Assembly (NCBI GenBank): GCA_035527095.1
Contig: DATLBC010000138.1
Coordinates: forward strand, 42,918-106,917
Source of the DNA: Sva-07 sp035527095
GTDB taxonomy: Bacteria > Actinomycetota > Acidimicrobiia > Acidimicrobiales > Ilumatobacteraceae
Direction of reading: 5' to 3'
DNA: 64,000 nt
Shown piece by piece: positions 43,990 to 52,875 of the stretch. How positions within the stretch are numbered: the stretch's first letter is position 1; each line of letters starts with the position of its first letter. A program made the position numbers and the translations under genes. The notes beneath the pieces were generated by a model, which saw only the letters and a list, made by a program, of their open reading frames with translations, was not told the origin of the DNA and searched no databases.

Positions 43990-46278
43990 TCACGTTGCGG
44001 ATTGGATGGCGCGCCAGACCTTCTCGGCGGTGGCGGGCATGTCGATGTGTCGGACGCCGAGGTGGCCGAGGGCGTCGATCACGGCGGACTGGACCGCCGG
44101 CGTCGAGCCGATCGTGCCCGACTCACCGATGCCCTTTGCGCCGAGCGGATTGACGAACGTCGGGGTCTCCATGTGGATCACCTCGAAGCTCGGCAGTTCG
44201 GTGGCCGAGATCATTGCGTACTCGGCGAGGTTGGAGGTGATCGGGTTGCCGTCCTCGTCGTAGCGGACCTCCTCGAGCAGCGCCTGTGCGGTGCCCTGGG
44301 CGATGCCGCCGTGGATCTGACCATCGAGGAGCATCGGATTGACCACCCGACCAGCGTCGTCGCATGCGACCTGGCGGAGATGCTTCACGTGTCCCGTACC
44401 GGTGTCGACCTCGACCACGGCGACGTGGGCGCCGAAGGGGAATGTCGCTTGGCCGGCGTCGAACCGTGTGTCGATCGTGAGGTCGTCGCCCTGACCCTTC
44501 GCGGCGACGGCGATGTCGGCCCACGTCTTGGCGACCGCCGGGGTGCCTGCGACATGGAACGCACCGTTGTCCTTGTCGAGCACGATGTCGGCCTCGTCCG
44601 CTTCCAACAGCGAGGCGGCGAGTTTCTGGGCCTTCTCGACGAGTTCGATCGACGCCTGGTTGACTGCGGCACCGCCCTGCTGGAGCGAACGCGAGCCCAT
44701 CGTGCCGCCACCGGCGGGGACCAGGTCGGTGTCACCCCAGATCAGCGTGATCTGGTCCATTGGAATGCCCGTTTGGTCGCTTGCGATCATCGACCACGAC
44801 GTGTCGTGACCCTGGCCGTGCGGCGACGTGCCGGTGTACACGAGCGCTGAGCCGTCGTCTTGGACCTCGATCTTCGCGGCTTCGCCCATCGGGTCGACAC
44901 CACCGGTGATTTCGACGTAGACGCTGACACCGATGCCCAGCTGCTTGTCGGCGCCGGCCTCGCGGCGGCGGGCCTGCTCAGCTCGGAGATCGGCGTAGCC
45001 CGCGGCGTCGAGCGCCTTGTCGAGCGCAACCTCGAAGTCGCCGACGTCGTAGGCCTGACCGATTGCCGTGGTGTGTGGTTCGAGGAACTTCGGAATCAGA
45101 TTCATCCGGCGGACCTCGACTGCGTCCTTGCCGATTTCGGCGGCGAACAGGTCCATTGCGCGCTCGGCGGCGGCGGTCGCCTCGGGTCGGCCGGCGCCAC
45201 GGTACGGCACCGTCGGCGTCGTGTTGGTGAGCACGGTGGTGGCGCGCACCTCGATGTTCGGGATGTCATACACCGCCGAGGCCATCGGGCGGGTCATTGC
45301 GAATCCGAGCACGCCACCGACGTCCATGAAGCCACCCGCGTCCTGGAACAGATGCAGCTGGTAGTGGGTGACCTTGCCATCGCGGGTGCCGCCGATGGTG
45401 ACGTACTGCAGTTGGGCGCGGCCGTGGCCCATGTTCATCATCGATTCGCTGCGGGTCTCCTGCCAACGAACGGGCTGCCCGACCGCCTTGGAGATCGGGC
45501 CGAGCAACATCTCTTCGGCATAGCTGCCGATCTTGGCGCCGAACGCGCCGCCGACGTCGGGAGTGATGACCCGGACCTGGTCGGCCTCGATGCCGTTGGC
45601 CGCAGCGATGGGGGCCTTGACGCCTTGAGCGTGCTGGGTCGACAGCCATTGGTGCAGCCGTCCGTCGACCCATGTGGCTGCGGAGCCGCGGACCTCCAGC
45701 GGACACGGAGCGACACGCTGGTTGAGGAAGCGACCCTTCACGACGACCTCGCAGTCGCTGAAGTACTCATCGGTGTCGGTGTTCTCGGGCATGCCGAGCA
45801 CCGTCGTGTCGAACACGGCGTTCGAGCCGGCAGCCTCGTAGATCAGTGTCTCCGAGGCCATCGATGCCTCGATGTCGATCAGCGCCGGAAGAAAGTCGAC
45901 GTCGACGAACACCATCTCGGCGGCATCCGTGGCCTGAGCGAGCGTCTCGGCGACGATCGCTGCGACCGGTTCGCCAACGAAGCGGACCTTGTCGCTGGCG
46001 AGCAGCGTGCGTGCAACCATCGGGTTGAACTGCGAGGGCAACGGTTCGAGGGACATCGACTCGGCGGTGAACACGCCGACGACACCGGGCATGTCCTTCG
46101 CTCCATCGACGTCGATCGACAGGATCGTTCCGTGGGCCGCGGCAGAACGTGCGTAGACCACGTGGAGTGCGCCGCTGAGCAATTCCTCATGCAGGTCGTC
46201 GACATACATGCCGCCGGTGGTGAGGAATTTGGGGTCCTCTTTGCGCTGGACTCGGGTCCCCAGGATGCTGCCGGCCAC
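43990..46278 (-). CDS. second molybdenum hydroxylase large subunit (form II CoxL), without S and M genes
   Basis: The 762-residue molybdopterin-binding subunit has GTRVQRKEDPKFLTTGG, GGAFGAKIGSYAEEML, an active-site loop PYRGAGRPEA (form II-like with Pro for Ala), HGQGHDTSWSMI and the catalytic Glu in GIGESGTIGSTPAV. It is a distant paralogue of the coxL at 38-40.5 kb. No Fe-S or FAD subunit gene flanks it, so it may borrow CoxS/CoxM encoded 3-6 kb away. GTG 46278 has an AGGGGG Shine-Dalgarno 5 bases upstream. Confidence 0.92.
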   Translation of the reverse strand: MAGSILGTRVQRKEDPKFLTTGGMYVDDLHEELLSGALHVVYARSAAAHGTILSIDVDGAKDMPGVVGVFTAESMSLEPLPSQFNPMVARTLLASDKVRFVGEPVAAIVAETLAQATDAAEMVFVDVDFLPALIDIEASMASETLIYEAAGSNAVFDTTVLGMPENTDTDEYFSDCEVVVKGRFLNQRVAPCPLEVRGSAATWVDGRLHQWLSTQHAQGVKAPIAAANGIEADQVRVITPDVGGAFGAKIGSYAEEMLLGPISKAVGQPVRWQETRSESMMNMGHGRAQLQYVTIGGTRDGKVTHYQLHLFQDAGGFMDVGGVLGFAMTRPMASAVYDIPNIEVRATTVLTNTTPTVPYRGAGRPEATAAAERAMDLFAAEIGKDAVEVRRMNLIPKFLEPHTTAIGQAYDVGDFEVALDKALDAAGYADLRAEQARRREAGADKQLGIGVSVYVEITGGVDPMGEAAKIEVQDDGSALVYTGTSPHGQGHDTSWSMIASDQTGIPMDQITLIWGDTDLVPAGGGTMGSRSLQQGGAAVNQASIELVEKAQKLAASLLEADEADIVLDKDNGAFHVAGTPAVAKTWADIAVAAKGQGDDLTIDTRFDAGQATFPFGAHVAVVEVDTGTGHVKHLRQVACDDAGRVVNPMLLDGQIHGGIAQGTAQALLEEVRYDEDGNPITSNLAEYAMISATELPSFEVIHMETPTFVNPLGAKGIGESGTIGSTPAVQSAVIDALGHLGVRHIDMPATAEKVWRAIQSAT

Positions 46279-46283
46279 GTGTG

Positions 46284-46289
46284 CCCCCT
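46284..46289 (-). promoter_or_regulatory. Shine-Dalgarno deciding the second coxL start
   Basis: AGGGGG on the minus strand lies 5 bases before GTG 46278. It fixes this GTG as the start, although the frame stays open for another 200 codons upstream through the antisense of divIC. Confidence 0.65.
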
Positions 46290-46340
46290 TGTGATGTTGC
46301 TTGTGGTGTGATCGAAACGTCGGACTGACGTTGTCGCAAC

Positions 46341-46838
46341 CTAGTCGGCGACGGCGGGTGCGGGCCCAGCCGTGCGGGCGGCGAAGATCTGGGTGACCAC
46401 GTTGTAGGGCCAGCCGTCCGGAAGGTTGCTCGGCACCGGCGGAAGGGGCAGGATCGTCGAGCGCTGGTCGCCCTCCTCGACGAAACCGATCTCCTCGCGT
46501 GCGGCCTCGCGGATGCCGTCGTCGGTGCTCAGTCGCTCGACTTCGCCGGAGAGCTGGCCGTTGACGCGTTGCAGCTCGTCGAGTTCGGCCTGTCGCTGCA
46601 CGAGTTGATCGTTCTGGTCGAACCAGGTGCCCATCGGCAGGATGAACACCGCCGCAGCGATCGTGCCGATCACCAGCAGCACGAAGGCGCCACTGAACAA
46701 CGCCAGTTTCGGCCGCCGGAAGAGCCGCTTCTCGACCGGGATGGGGCGCGTGAAGTCGCCGAGGCGCGAACGTCCGTCGTCGGACGCCTTGGCTGGTTCC
46801 TTCGGCCTCTGGATCGAGGTGGTCTTCGACCGGGTCAC
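46341..46838 (-). CDS. divIC: DivIC/FtsB-family septum formation initiator
   Basis: The 165-residue bitopic protein has a basic cytoplasmic tail, one transmembrane helix (about residues 47-67), a coiled coil (LVQRQAELDELQRVNGQLSG) and a short periplasmic end with REEIGFVEEGD, the classic DivIC/FtsB C-terminal motif. It is part of the FtsL-FtsB-FtsQ divisome link. In actinobacteria it sits between eno and DUF501; here eno is upstream as expected but DUF501 is at 21.7 kb. Confidence 0.9.
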   Translation of the reverse strand: MTRSKTTSIQRPKEPAKASDDGRSRLGDFTRPIPVEKRLFRRPKLALFSGAFVLLVIGTIAAAVFILPMGTWFDQNDQLVQRQAELDELQRVNGQLSGEVERLSTDDGIREAAREEIGFVEEGDQRSTILPLPPVPSNLPDGWPYNVVTQIFAARTAGPAPAVAD

Positions 46839-46904
46839 GGCGCCATTGTCGCAGGAACCGCACGAGAATCCGTGGCACGTTCGGCGCCACGCGTCAGGGC
46901 CCGC

Positions 46905-47003
46905 GATGAGCGAAACCCCCGCATGCGGTCGCTTCGCTCATCGGTTGGGCGGAAGCACGGCGAGCGATGAGCGAAACCGCCGTATGCGGTTGCTTTGCTC
47001 ATC
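46905..47003. repeat. second tandem pair of 38-nt hairpins (GATGAGC family), 61-bp period
   Basis: Hairpins at 46905-46942 and 46966-47003 lie in the 274-bp gap between eno and divIC. Outer arms are GATGAGC/GCTCATC, extended to an 11-bp perfect stem CGATGAGCGAA/TTCGCTCATCG in the first unit. The inner arms AACCGC/GCGGTT pair in the second unit. Unit length (38) and period (61) equal those of the pair at 24350. The rest of the gap (47004-47112) shows no gene. Confidence 0.85.
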
Positions 47004-47112
47004 GGTGCGAGGCGACAGGGCGCAACGCGCGCCGGCGAGGGAAGCGCCAGCGACGAGCCGGACGAGGCCGTCCTGGACCGGGCGATCACCAGCGTGCAAT
47101 GAGGCCGAGAAG

Positions 47113-48390
47113 TCAGAGCGGAGCGAGGGCAGCACGCCCGCGGTACTCGGCGGTGTCGCCGAGTTCGGCTTCGATGCGCAGCAGCTGGTTGTACTTGGCG
47201 ACACGGTCGCTGCGCGCCGGTGCGCCGGTCTTGATCTGTCCGCAGTTGGTGGCGACGGCGAGGTCCGCGATCGTGGCATCCTCGGTCTCGCCCGAGCGGT
47301 GGCTCATCACGGAGGTGTAACCGTGGCGGGTGGCCAACTGCACCGTGTCGAGGGTTTCGGTGAGCGAGCCGATCTGGTTCACCTTGATCAGGATCGAATT
47401 GGCGACGTTCTGCTCGATACCGGTCTGGAGGCGGGCCGAGTTCGTGACGAACAGATCGTCGCCCACCAGCTGCACCTTGTCGCCGATCGCGGCGGTCAGC
47501 GTGGCCCAGCCCTCCCAGTCGTTCTCGTCCATCGCATCCTCGATCGACACGATGGGGTACGTGTCGACCAGGCGCTTCCAGTAGTCGGTCATCTCCGACG
47601 GAGACAGCACCTTGCCCTCGCCGTCGAGGTGGTAGGCGCCGTCGCGGTAGATCTCGCTGGTGGCCGGGTCGAGCGCGATGGCGATGTCGTCGCCGGGCGT
47701 GAACCCGGCCTTGGTGATCGCCTCGACGAGCACCTGGATCGCCTCCTCGTTCGAGTCGAGGTTCGGAGCGAAGCCGCCCTCGTCGCCCACAGCGGTCGAG
47801 AGTCCTCGGTCGCGAATCACGCCCTTGAGCACGTGGTAGGTCTCGGTTCCCCATCGCAGCGCCTCGGAGAAGCTGGGCGCCCCAACGGGCATCACCATGA
47901 ACTCCTGCAGGTCGATGGAGTTGTCGGCATGCACGCCACCATTGATCACGTTCATCATCGGCACCGGCAGTACGTGGGCGTTGGGACCGCCCAAGTACTT
48001 GTACAGCGGCAGGTCGAGTTCGATTGCGGCCGCCTTCGCGATCGCGAGGCTGGTGCCCAAGATCGCATTGGCACCCAGGCGTGACTTGTTGTCGGTGCCG
48101 TCGAGATCGAGCATGACACGGTCGAGGAACCGTTGATCGGTGGCGTCGAACCCTTCCAACGCGTCGGCGATCTCGTCGTTGACGAAGCCGACGGCGTGCA
48201 TGACACCTTTGCCGCCGTACCGGTCGCCGCCGTCGCGGAGTTCGACGGCTTCGTGCTCTCCGGTCGATGCACCGGACGGTACTGCTGCCCGACCCAGCGC
48301 GCCGGAGTCGAGGAGCACCTCGACCTCGACGGTGGGGTTCCCGCGGGAATCGAGGATTTCGCGGCCGGTGATGCTGAGGATCTCACTCAT
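47113..48390 (-). CDS. eno: enolase
   Basis: The 425-residue glycolytic enzyme converts 2-phosphoglycerate to phosphoenolpyruvate. N-terminal EILDSRGNPTVEVEV, the catalytic Lys in LIKVNQIGSLTET, the signature SHRSGETEDATIADLAVAT, and metal-site residues in VSIEDAMDENDW and GDD are all present. GGAGA precedes ATG 48390. It is divergent from the proline-rich membrane-protein pair across 127 bp and followed by the hairpin-repeat pair and divIC. Confidence 0.98.
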   Translation of the reverse strand: MSEILSITGREILDSRGNPTVEVEVLLDSGALGRAAVPSGASTGEHEAVELRDGGDRYGGKGVMHAVGFVNDEIADALEGFDATDQRFLDRVMLDLDGTDNKSRLGANAILGTSLAIAKAAAIELDLPLYKYLGGPNAHVLPVPMMNVINGGVHADNSIDLQEFMVMPVGAPSFSEALRWGTETYHVLKGVIRDRGLSTAVGDEGGFAPNLDSNEEAIQVLVEAITKAGFTPGDDIAIALDPATSEIYRDGAYHLDGEGKVLSPSEMTDYWKRLVDTYPIVSIEDAMDENDWEGWATLTAAIGDKVQLVGDDLFVTNSARLQTGIEQNVANSILIKVNQIGSLTETLDTVQLATRHGYTSVMSHRSGETEDATIADLAVATNCGQIKTGAPARSDRVAKYNQLLRIEAELGDTAEYRGRAALAPL

Positions 48391-48517
48391 GTTCTCCAAC
48401 GTATCGGAGGCCGAGGCCACTGCCCGAGAGCCTTCGGCCCCAAGGTCGCGGTGTCTCGAGGAGAGGGTGGGGCAGCTTTCTCTCAAGTTGCTCAGCCCTG
48501 AGGCCGATGACGACGAC

Positions 48518-50311
48518 ATGGAACCGTTGGATCCTCGACCGCGCGGTGCAATGATGCCGCCGACCGTGGATCAGGTCGCACCAGCGACGCCGAGTCCGAT
48601 GGCCGCTGCCGCCACCCAGCTGCCTCCCCCTCCGCTTGCGCCTCCGCCTTCCACGCCCGCCGCTGCACCGAGCGTGTCGCCTGATCCGGCCTGGACGGCT
48701 CAGGCGCCGTCCCGCTCGGCCCGAGAAGGACCGCCGCAGTCCTCGGCGCCCCCACCGCAGCCTCGCGTGGCGCTCCGGCCGATGGCGCCTTGGAGGATCG
48801 CTGGTGCTGTCTCGCTTGCTGCCACGTTCGCGCTGATGGGCTGGCAAGTTCAGCAGCTGATCGACGACGAGCCCTGGTCGAACTCGCTGATGTGGATGTC
48901 GATCCTGACGGGTGTCATCTCGGCAGCGTGCGTGCTCGGGTGGACCTGGACCACGACCGCCAACGCCCGCCGACTCGTGGAGCCGGCCTACCGAGCGAAC
49001 CTGCCGGACCCCAGCGCCGCAGTACGCGCGTGGATCGCGCCGCTCGTGTTCGTCGCCGTCGCAGTCGGTGTGGTGGCCATCCTGGGCGAACGAGCCGCGA
49101 ACGATCCTGACCAGACCGTGTCGGCTGTGCCGCTCGCTGTCGCCGTCGTTGCGCTGTTGCTGGCGATCCCGATGACCTACCGGCCGATGAATCACCTGGC
49201 CGCCGTCGTACGTCAGGTCGGTGGCTACACCGTTCGGGTCGCTCAGTGGATGTGGGTACCGGTGGTGATGGCGCTGGTCGGTGTCGCATCGGTCATCGCG
49301 CTGCGGTACGCCGGGGTCGATGACACCCCCGACTCCGCGGCGGGCTCGTCCGGTTGGGTGCCGCTGTGGGTCATCGCCGTGGTCGCCATCGCTCCATGTG
49401 TCATCACGGTGCTGCTCGCATGGCGAGCGGCATCGTCGGTCGAGGACGCGATCACCGTTGCCGCTGGACGTCGCCGCCTCGGTGAACCCGCGCGGGCGCA
49501 GACGCGCAAGGCATCGTCGCCCGCCAAGCGGCGTGTCTCCACGACCGAGCCGATCGAACTCGTGCCCGGCGCCGAACTGCTCCGTCTCGTGATGGTGACC
49601 CTGGTGGCGGGCCAATCGCTGTTGAGCCTGGTCGGCGCCATCGTGACCGGCATGCTGTGGATGGACTCGCGTGACACCGGTGTGCTGCCCGCCGAACGTC
49701 AACGGACCTGGGATGCACTCGACGCTCTGCGAGCAACATCTGCTGGGGTCATCGCAGCCTTGCTCGTCGCCGTGTTCGCGTGGACGATCGTGACCGTGAT
49801 CAACGTGCGCAGGACATCGGGCCGTCGCTTCAATCCGCTGTTCGCCGCCTTGTGCTGGCCGGCGGCCGCCGGCGCCGTCTGGTGGATCGCCGACCGAATG
49901 ATCGTCGACGGGTCGATCGGCGGAGTGGTGCTCGGGTTCGCAGCCCAAGCAGCGGTCCTCGCGGTGCCGTTCCTCGTGCTGGAACGCAGCGCGGATGCGG
50001 TCGGCGCCCGCCGAACCCCCCTGCGAATCGTGTACGTGTTGGGCGTCGTGCTGTTGGTCCATGTCCAGGGTCTGGGTGGGCTGTTGAGGTTGCCCGAGTC
50101 GCTGACGACCACCGAGGTCGGTCGCTTGGCGGGATATCTGGCGATCGGCGCCCTCATCCAGTTGTGTTCGACGTTGGCCGTGACCGATGCAAGCCGATCG
50201 CTGTCACGTTCGTGCCGCCATGAAGCCGACCATCACAACATGCTCGTCAACGCGCGCGCCGGTGCGCCTGATCGCACTGCATCGCCCTCCAGGTCGGTGG
50301 CCTCGCCATGA
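48518..50311 (+). CDS. proline-rich polytopic membrane protein A
   Basis: The 597-residue protein starts with a disordered Pro/Ala/Ser-rich tail of about 90 residues (QLPPPPLAPPPSTPAAAP), followed by about ten transmembrane helices in two halves separated by a basic loop (RAQTRKASSPAKRR). Segments such as ARRLVEPAYRANLPDP, RAWIAP and QWMWVPVVMALVGV recur in modified form in the next gene, indicating paralogy. No known family recognised. ATG 48518 was chosen for the start of the Pro-rich tail. It overlaps the next gene by ATGA. Confidence 0.78.
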   Translation: MEPLDPRPRGAMMPPTVDQVAPATPSPMAAAATQLPPPPLAPPPSTPAAAPSVSPDPAWTAQAPSRSAREGPPQSSAPPPQPRVALRPMAPWRIAGAVSLAATFALMGWQVQQLIDDEPWSNSLMWMSILTGVISAACVLGWTWTTTANARRLVEPAYRANLPDPSAAVRAWIAPLVFVAVAVGVVAILGERAANDPDQTVSAVPLAVAVVALLLAIPMTYRPMNHLAAVVRQVGGYTVRVAQWMWVPVVMALVGVASVIALRYAGVDDTPDSAAGSSGWVPLWVIAVVAIAPCVITVLLAWRAASSVEDAITVAAGRRRLGEPARAQTRKASSPAKRRVSTTEPIELVPGAELLRLVMVTLVAGQSLLSLVGAIVTGMLWMDSRDTGVLPAERQRTWDALDALRATSAGVIAALLVAVFAWTIVTVINVRRTSGRRFNPLFAALCWPAAAGAVWWIADRMIVDGSIGGVVLGFAAQAAVLAVPFLVLERSADAVGARRTPLRIVYVLGVVLLVHVQGLGGLLRLPESLTTTEVGRLAGYLAIGALIQLCSTLAVTDASRSLSRSCRHEADHHNMLVNARAGAPDRTASPSRSVASP

Positions 50312-51363
50312 CATCGTCCGGCGACGATCCCCTTCTGCCCTCGCCTGCGGGGTCGATCCCGCCGCCGCCCGTTCGGCCATCGAGGACACCCGCAGCGCCG
50401 TCCCCGGCCGCACTCCCGCCACCCCTGGTGCGAGAGCAAGCAACACCGTCGCCGGCGTCGACCCCAGTGCCACCAACTGACGTCCGCATGGTTCCCGCCG
50501 CGCAGACGACGATGTCGCAGCCGCCACCGGCCGAACCCGGTGAGCCGGCTGTCGCTGCGTTCGGGTCCCACTCGTTCACGCCACTGCGGTCCGAGCCGCC
50601 GCCTCGACTGTTCGCAACCTGGTGGCTCCGGTACCTGCTCGGCCTCTCGCAGCTCGTGGCGATCGCTGCGGTGCTGATGCGCGAGTACGCAGTGCCCGGT
50701 GCGATGGACACCCTGATCGTCGTCGTGCCGCACGTGATGGCGGCCGTCATGCTCGTCGGGTGGAGCGCCCTTGCCATGCTCGACGCGGCTCGGCTGGTCC
50801 CTGCGACGCGTTACGGGCAGCCATCGCGCGCCTGGGTGGCCGTCGTGCTGTGGATCGGCGCGTTCGGTGCGCCGGTGGGCGCGCTTGTCGTGGTCGACCG
50901 CATTCGTGAGCGCTTCGCGGACAGCACCGATGATCTGGTGCCGATCGTCATCGGTGTCGGTGCAGTCCTGCTGTGTTTCGTGCTCGTCTGGTTGCCGTTC
51001 CGATATCACGTGCGCCAGGCCCATCGCATCGGTGCGCCCGTGAGCGTGGTGGCGGCCTGGTTCTGGTTGCCACTGATCACTGCTGTCGGAGTGTTCGCCG
51101 TGATGGCGCTCGGGCTGCACGACCTGCTCGCCGACAACGGCTTCACCGATCTGGAACGGACGGTCCAGGTCGCCGTGCTCTACGGCGTGCCGGCGCTGAT
51201 GTTCGCCATGACCACCTGGCGTGCGACCACCGTGTTCGACGAAGTGATCGAACTGCGTTGGATGCGTTGGCGCACTGAGTGGGAACAGACCCTGGCCGCG
51301 TTCGCCGCGCAGCCCGCGCCCGGCCCCGAAGCGTCGCCGGTCATCGATCAACCGGCGCCGTGA
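50308..51363 (+). CDS. proline-rich polytopic membrane protein B (paralogue of A)
   Basis: The 351-residue protein has a Pro/Ser/Ala-rich tail of about 95 residues, then six transmembrane helices. The membrane part aligns by eye with the first half of protein A: AARLVPATRYGQPSRAWVAV, PFRYHVRQAHRIG, WFWLPLITAVGV and a DEVIELRWMRWR end. ATG 50308 overlaps the stop of A, so both are made together, perhaps as a complex. It is convergent with mazG. Function unknown. Confidence 0.8.
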   Translation: MTSSGDDPLLPSPAGSIPPPPVRPSRTPAAPSPAALPPPLVREQATPSPASTPVPPTDVRMVPAAQTTMSQPPPAEPGEPAVAAFGSHSFTPLRSEPPPRLFATWWLRYLLGLSQLVAIAAVLMREYAVPGAMDTLIVVVPHVMAAVMLVGWSALAMLDAARLVPATRYGQPSRAWVAVVLWIGAFGAPVGALVVVDRIRERFADSTDDLVPIVIGVGAVLLCFVLVWLPFRYHVRQAHRIGAPVSVVAAWFWLPLITAVGVFAVMALGLHDLLADNGFTDLERTVQVAVLYGVPALMFAMTTWRATTVFDEVIELRWMRWRTEWEQTLAAFAAQPAPGPEASPVIDQPAP

Positions 51364-51388
51364 TCACCAGCGCAGGCCGAGAGCTCGA

Positions 51389-52873
51389 TCACCTGCCTGA
51401 CTTGACCTCGTCCCACAGGCCGTCCAGTGTTACGAGCTCGGCGGAGCGCAGGTCGATCGAACGCTCTCGTGCCAACCGTTCGACGCCCTCGAAGCGCGTT
51501 CTGAACTTGTCGGTCGCTGCTCGGAGCGCGAGTTCGGGATCGATGTCCAGGTGCCGTGCGACGTTCACGATCGCGAACAGCAGATCACCGAGCTCGTCGG
51601 TGGTCGCCGCGTCGGCGCCGCTGGGCTCGTGCCGTGCCTCGTTCATCGCCTCGTGCAACTCCACGGTCTCCTCGGCGATCTTCGAGAACGCGCCGTCGAC
51701 GTCGGGCCAGTCGAAGCCGACCTTCGATGCCTTCGATCCGACCTTGGCGGCGTAGGCGAGCGCCGGCATCGAGCGGGGGATGCCGTCGAAAACCGAAGTG
51801 CGCGACTTCTCGTGCCGCTTGATGTCGTCCCAGTTCGACAACACCTCGGTCGTGCCGAGGTCGGCGCCCATGAGGTCGCCGAAGACGTGAGGGTGGCGGC
51901 GCACCAGCTTGTCGTGAATGCCGTTGGCGACGTCGGTGATGGTGAAGCGACCTTCCTGTTCAGCGATCGTTGCGTGGAACTCGATCTGGTACAGCAGATC
52001 GCCGAGCTCCTCGATCAGGTCCGTGTCGGGATCGGCATCGATCGACGGGTCCGCGTCGAGGGCCTGGATCGCGTCCACCACCTCGTAGGTCTCTTCGAGT
52101 AGGTGAGGGATCAGCGACGCATGGGTCTGCTCGATGTCCCAGGGACACTGTTCGCGCAACGTGCGGGTGAGCTCGTGGAAACGGACGTAGGCGCCGCCGA
52201 CCGGTGCAGCCAGATGTGGGATCCACACCGACGTGAGGTGGTCGGCCTCGATCGTCCGGTCGAGTTCGGCCCACGTGGTGTCGACCATGCGTTCATCGGT
52301 CGTGCCGAGCGCATGCAGGATCGTGACCGGCTCGTCGCCGACGGCTTCGTCGACGGCCAGCTTGATCTCCGACAGCACCCAGTTGGCGTGCGTATGGGCC
52401 ACGAGCAGTGGACCCCGCTCGCCCGCGGCAGCCGTTGCGAACTCGTGGCCGTCGACCAGGCGGACGCCCGCCTCGATGGGGTCGACGCCGAGTCGCGCCC
52501 ACGCGACATCGAGGAACGACATCGCCGGTCGAAGATCGCACGTGACGTCACCGCTCGCGAGGAGATGGCGCACCGTGCGCTCGAGCACCAGAGGCGACCC
52601 GGGTACCGCGTAGAGGATCTCACCGACGTCGCGGGCGGCCGCGATGAGCTCGTCAGCGATCTGGGTGTAGACGTCGTCGAACGTGTCGGCGGTGTCGTAC
52701 AGGTGATCGAACGTGGTCGCGCCTGTCACGAGGTCGGCTGACGGATGGACCGACGTGCGCAGGTATCGGTGTGTCGCTCGCTCGATCTCGTTGCGGGTCT
52801 CGGCGGTCACGTGGTCATGGCCGCCGGGTCCGAGACCGACGACGATGATTCGTGGCAGTTCGCCCCGCGTCAT
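51389..52873 (-). CDS. mazG: MazG-family nucleotide pyrophosphohydrolase with N-terminal methylase-like domain (YabN type)
   Basis: The 494-residue protein has an N-terminal tetrapyrrole-methylase-like domain (VVGLGPGG at residue 11), then two MazG domains. The first is CPWDIEQTHASLIPHLLEE with EETYEVVDAI and EELGDLLYQ; the second is EETVELHEAM with DELGDLLFAIVN. The EExxE and ExxD sets bind Mg2+. MazG clears non-canonical or surplus NTPs. It begins 2 bp after the upstream PPIC-like lipoprotein stop in the mfd-lipoprotein-mazG operon. Confidence 0.92.
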   Translation of the reverse strand: MTRGELPRIIVVGLGPGGHDHVTAETRNEIERATHRYLRTSVHPSADLVTGATTFDHLYDTADTFDDVYTQIADELIAAARDVGEILYAVPGSPLVLERTVRHLLASGDVTCDLRPAMSFLDVAWARLGVDPIEAGVRLVDGHEFATAAAGERGPLLVAHTHANWVLSEIKLAVDEAVGDEPVTILHALGTTDERMVDTTWAELDRTIEADHLTSVWIPHLAAPVGGAYVRFHELTRTLREQCPWDIEQTHASLIPHLLEETYEVVDAIQALDADPSIDADPDTDLIEELGDLLYQIEFHATIAEQEGRFTITDVANGIHDKLVRRHPHVFGDLMGADLGTTEVLSNWDDIKRHEKSRTSVFDGIPRSMPALAYAAKVGSKASKVGFDWPDVDGAFSKIAEETVELHEAMNEARHEPSGADAATTDELGDLLFAIVNVARHLDIDPELALRAATDKFRTRFEGVERLARERSIDLRSAELVTLDGLWDEVKSGR

Positions 52874-52875
52874 CG

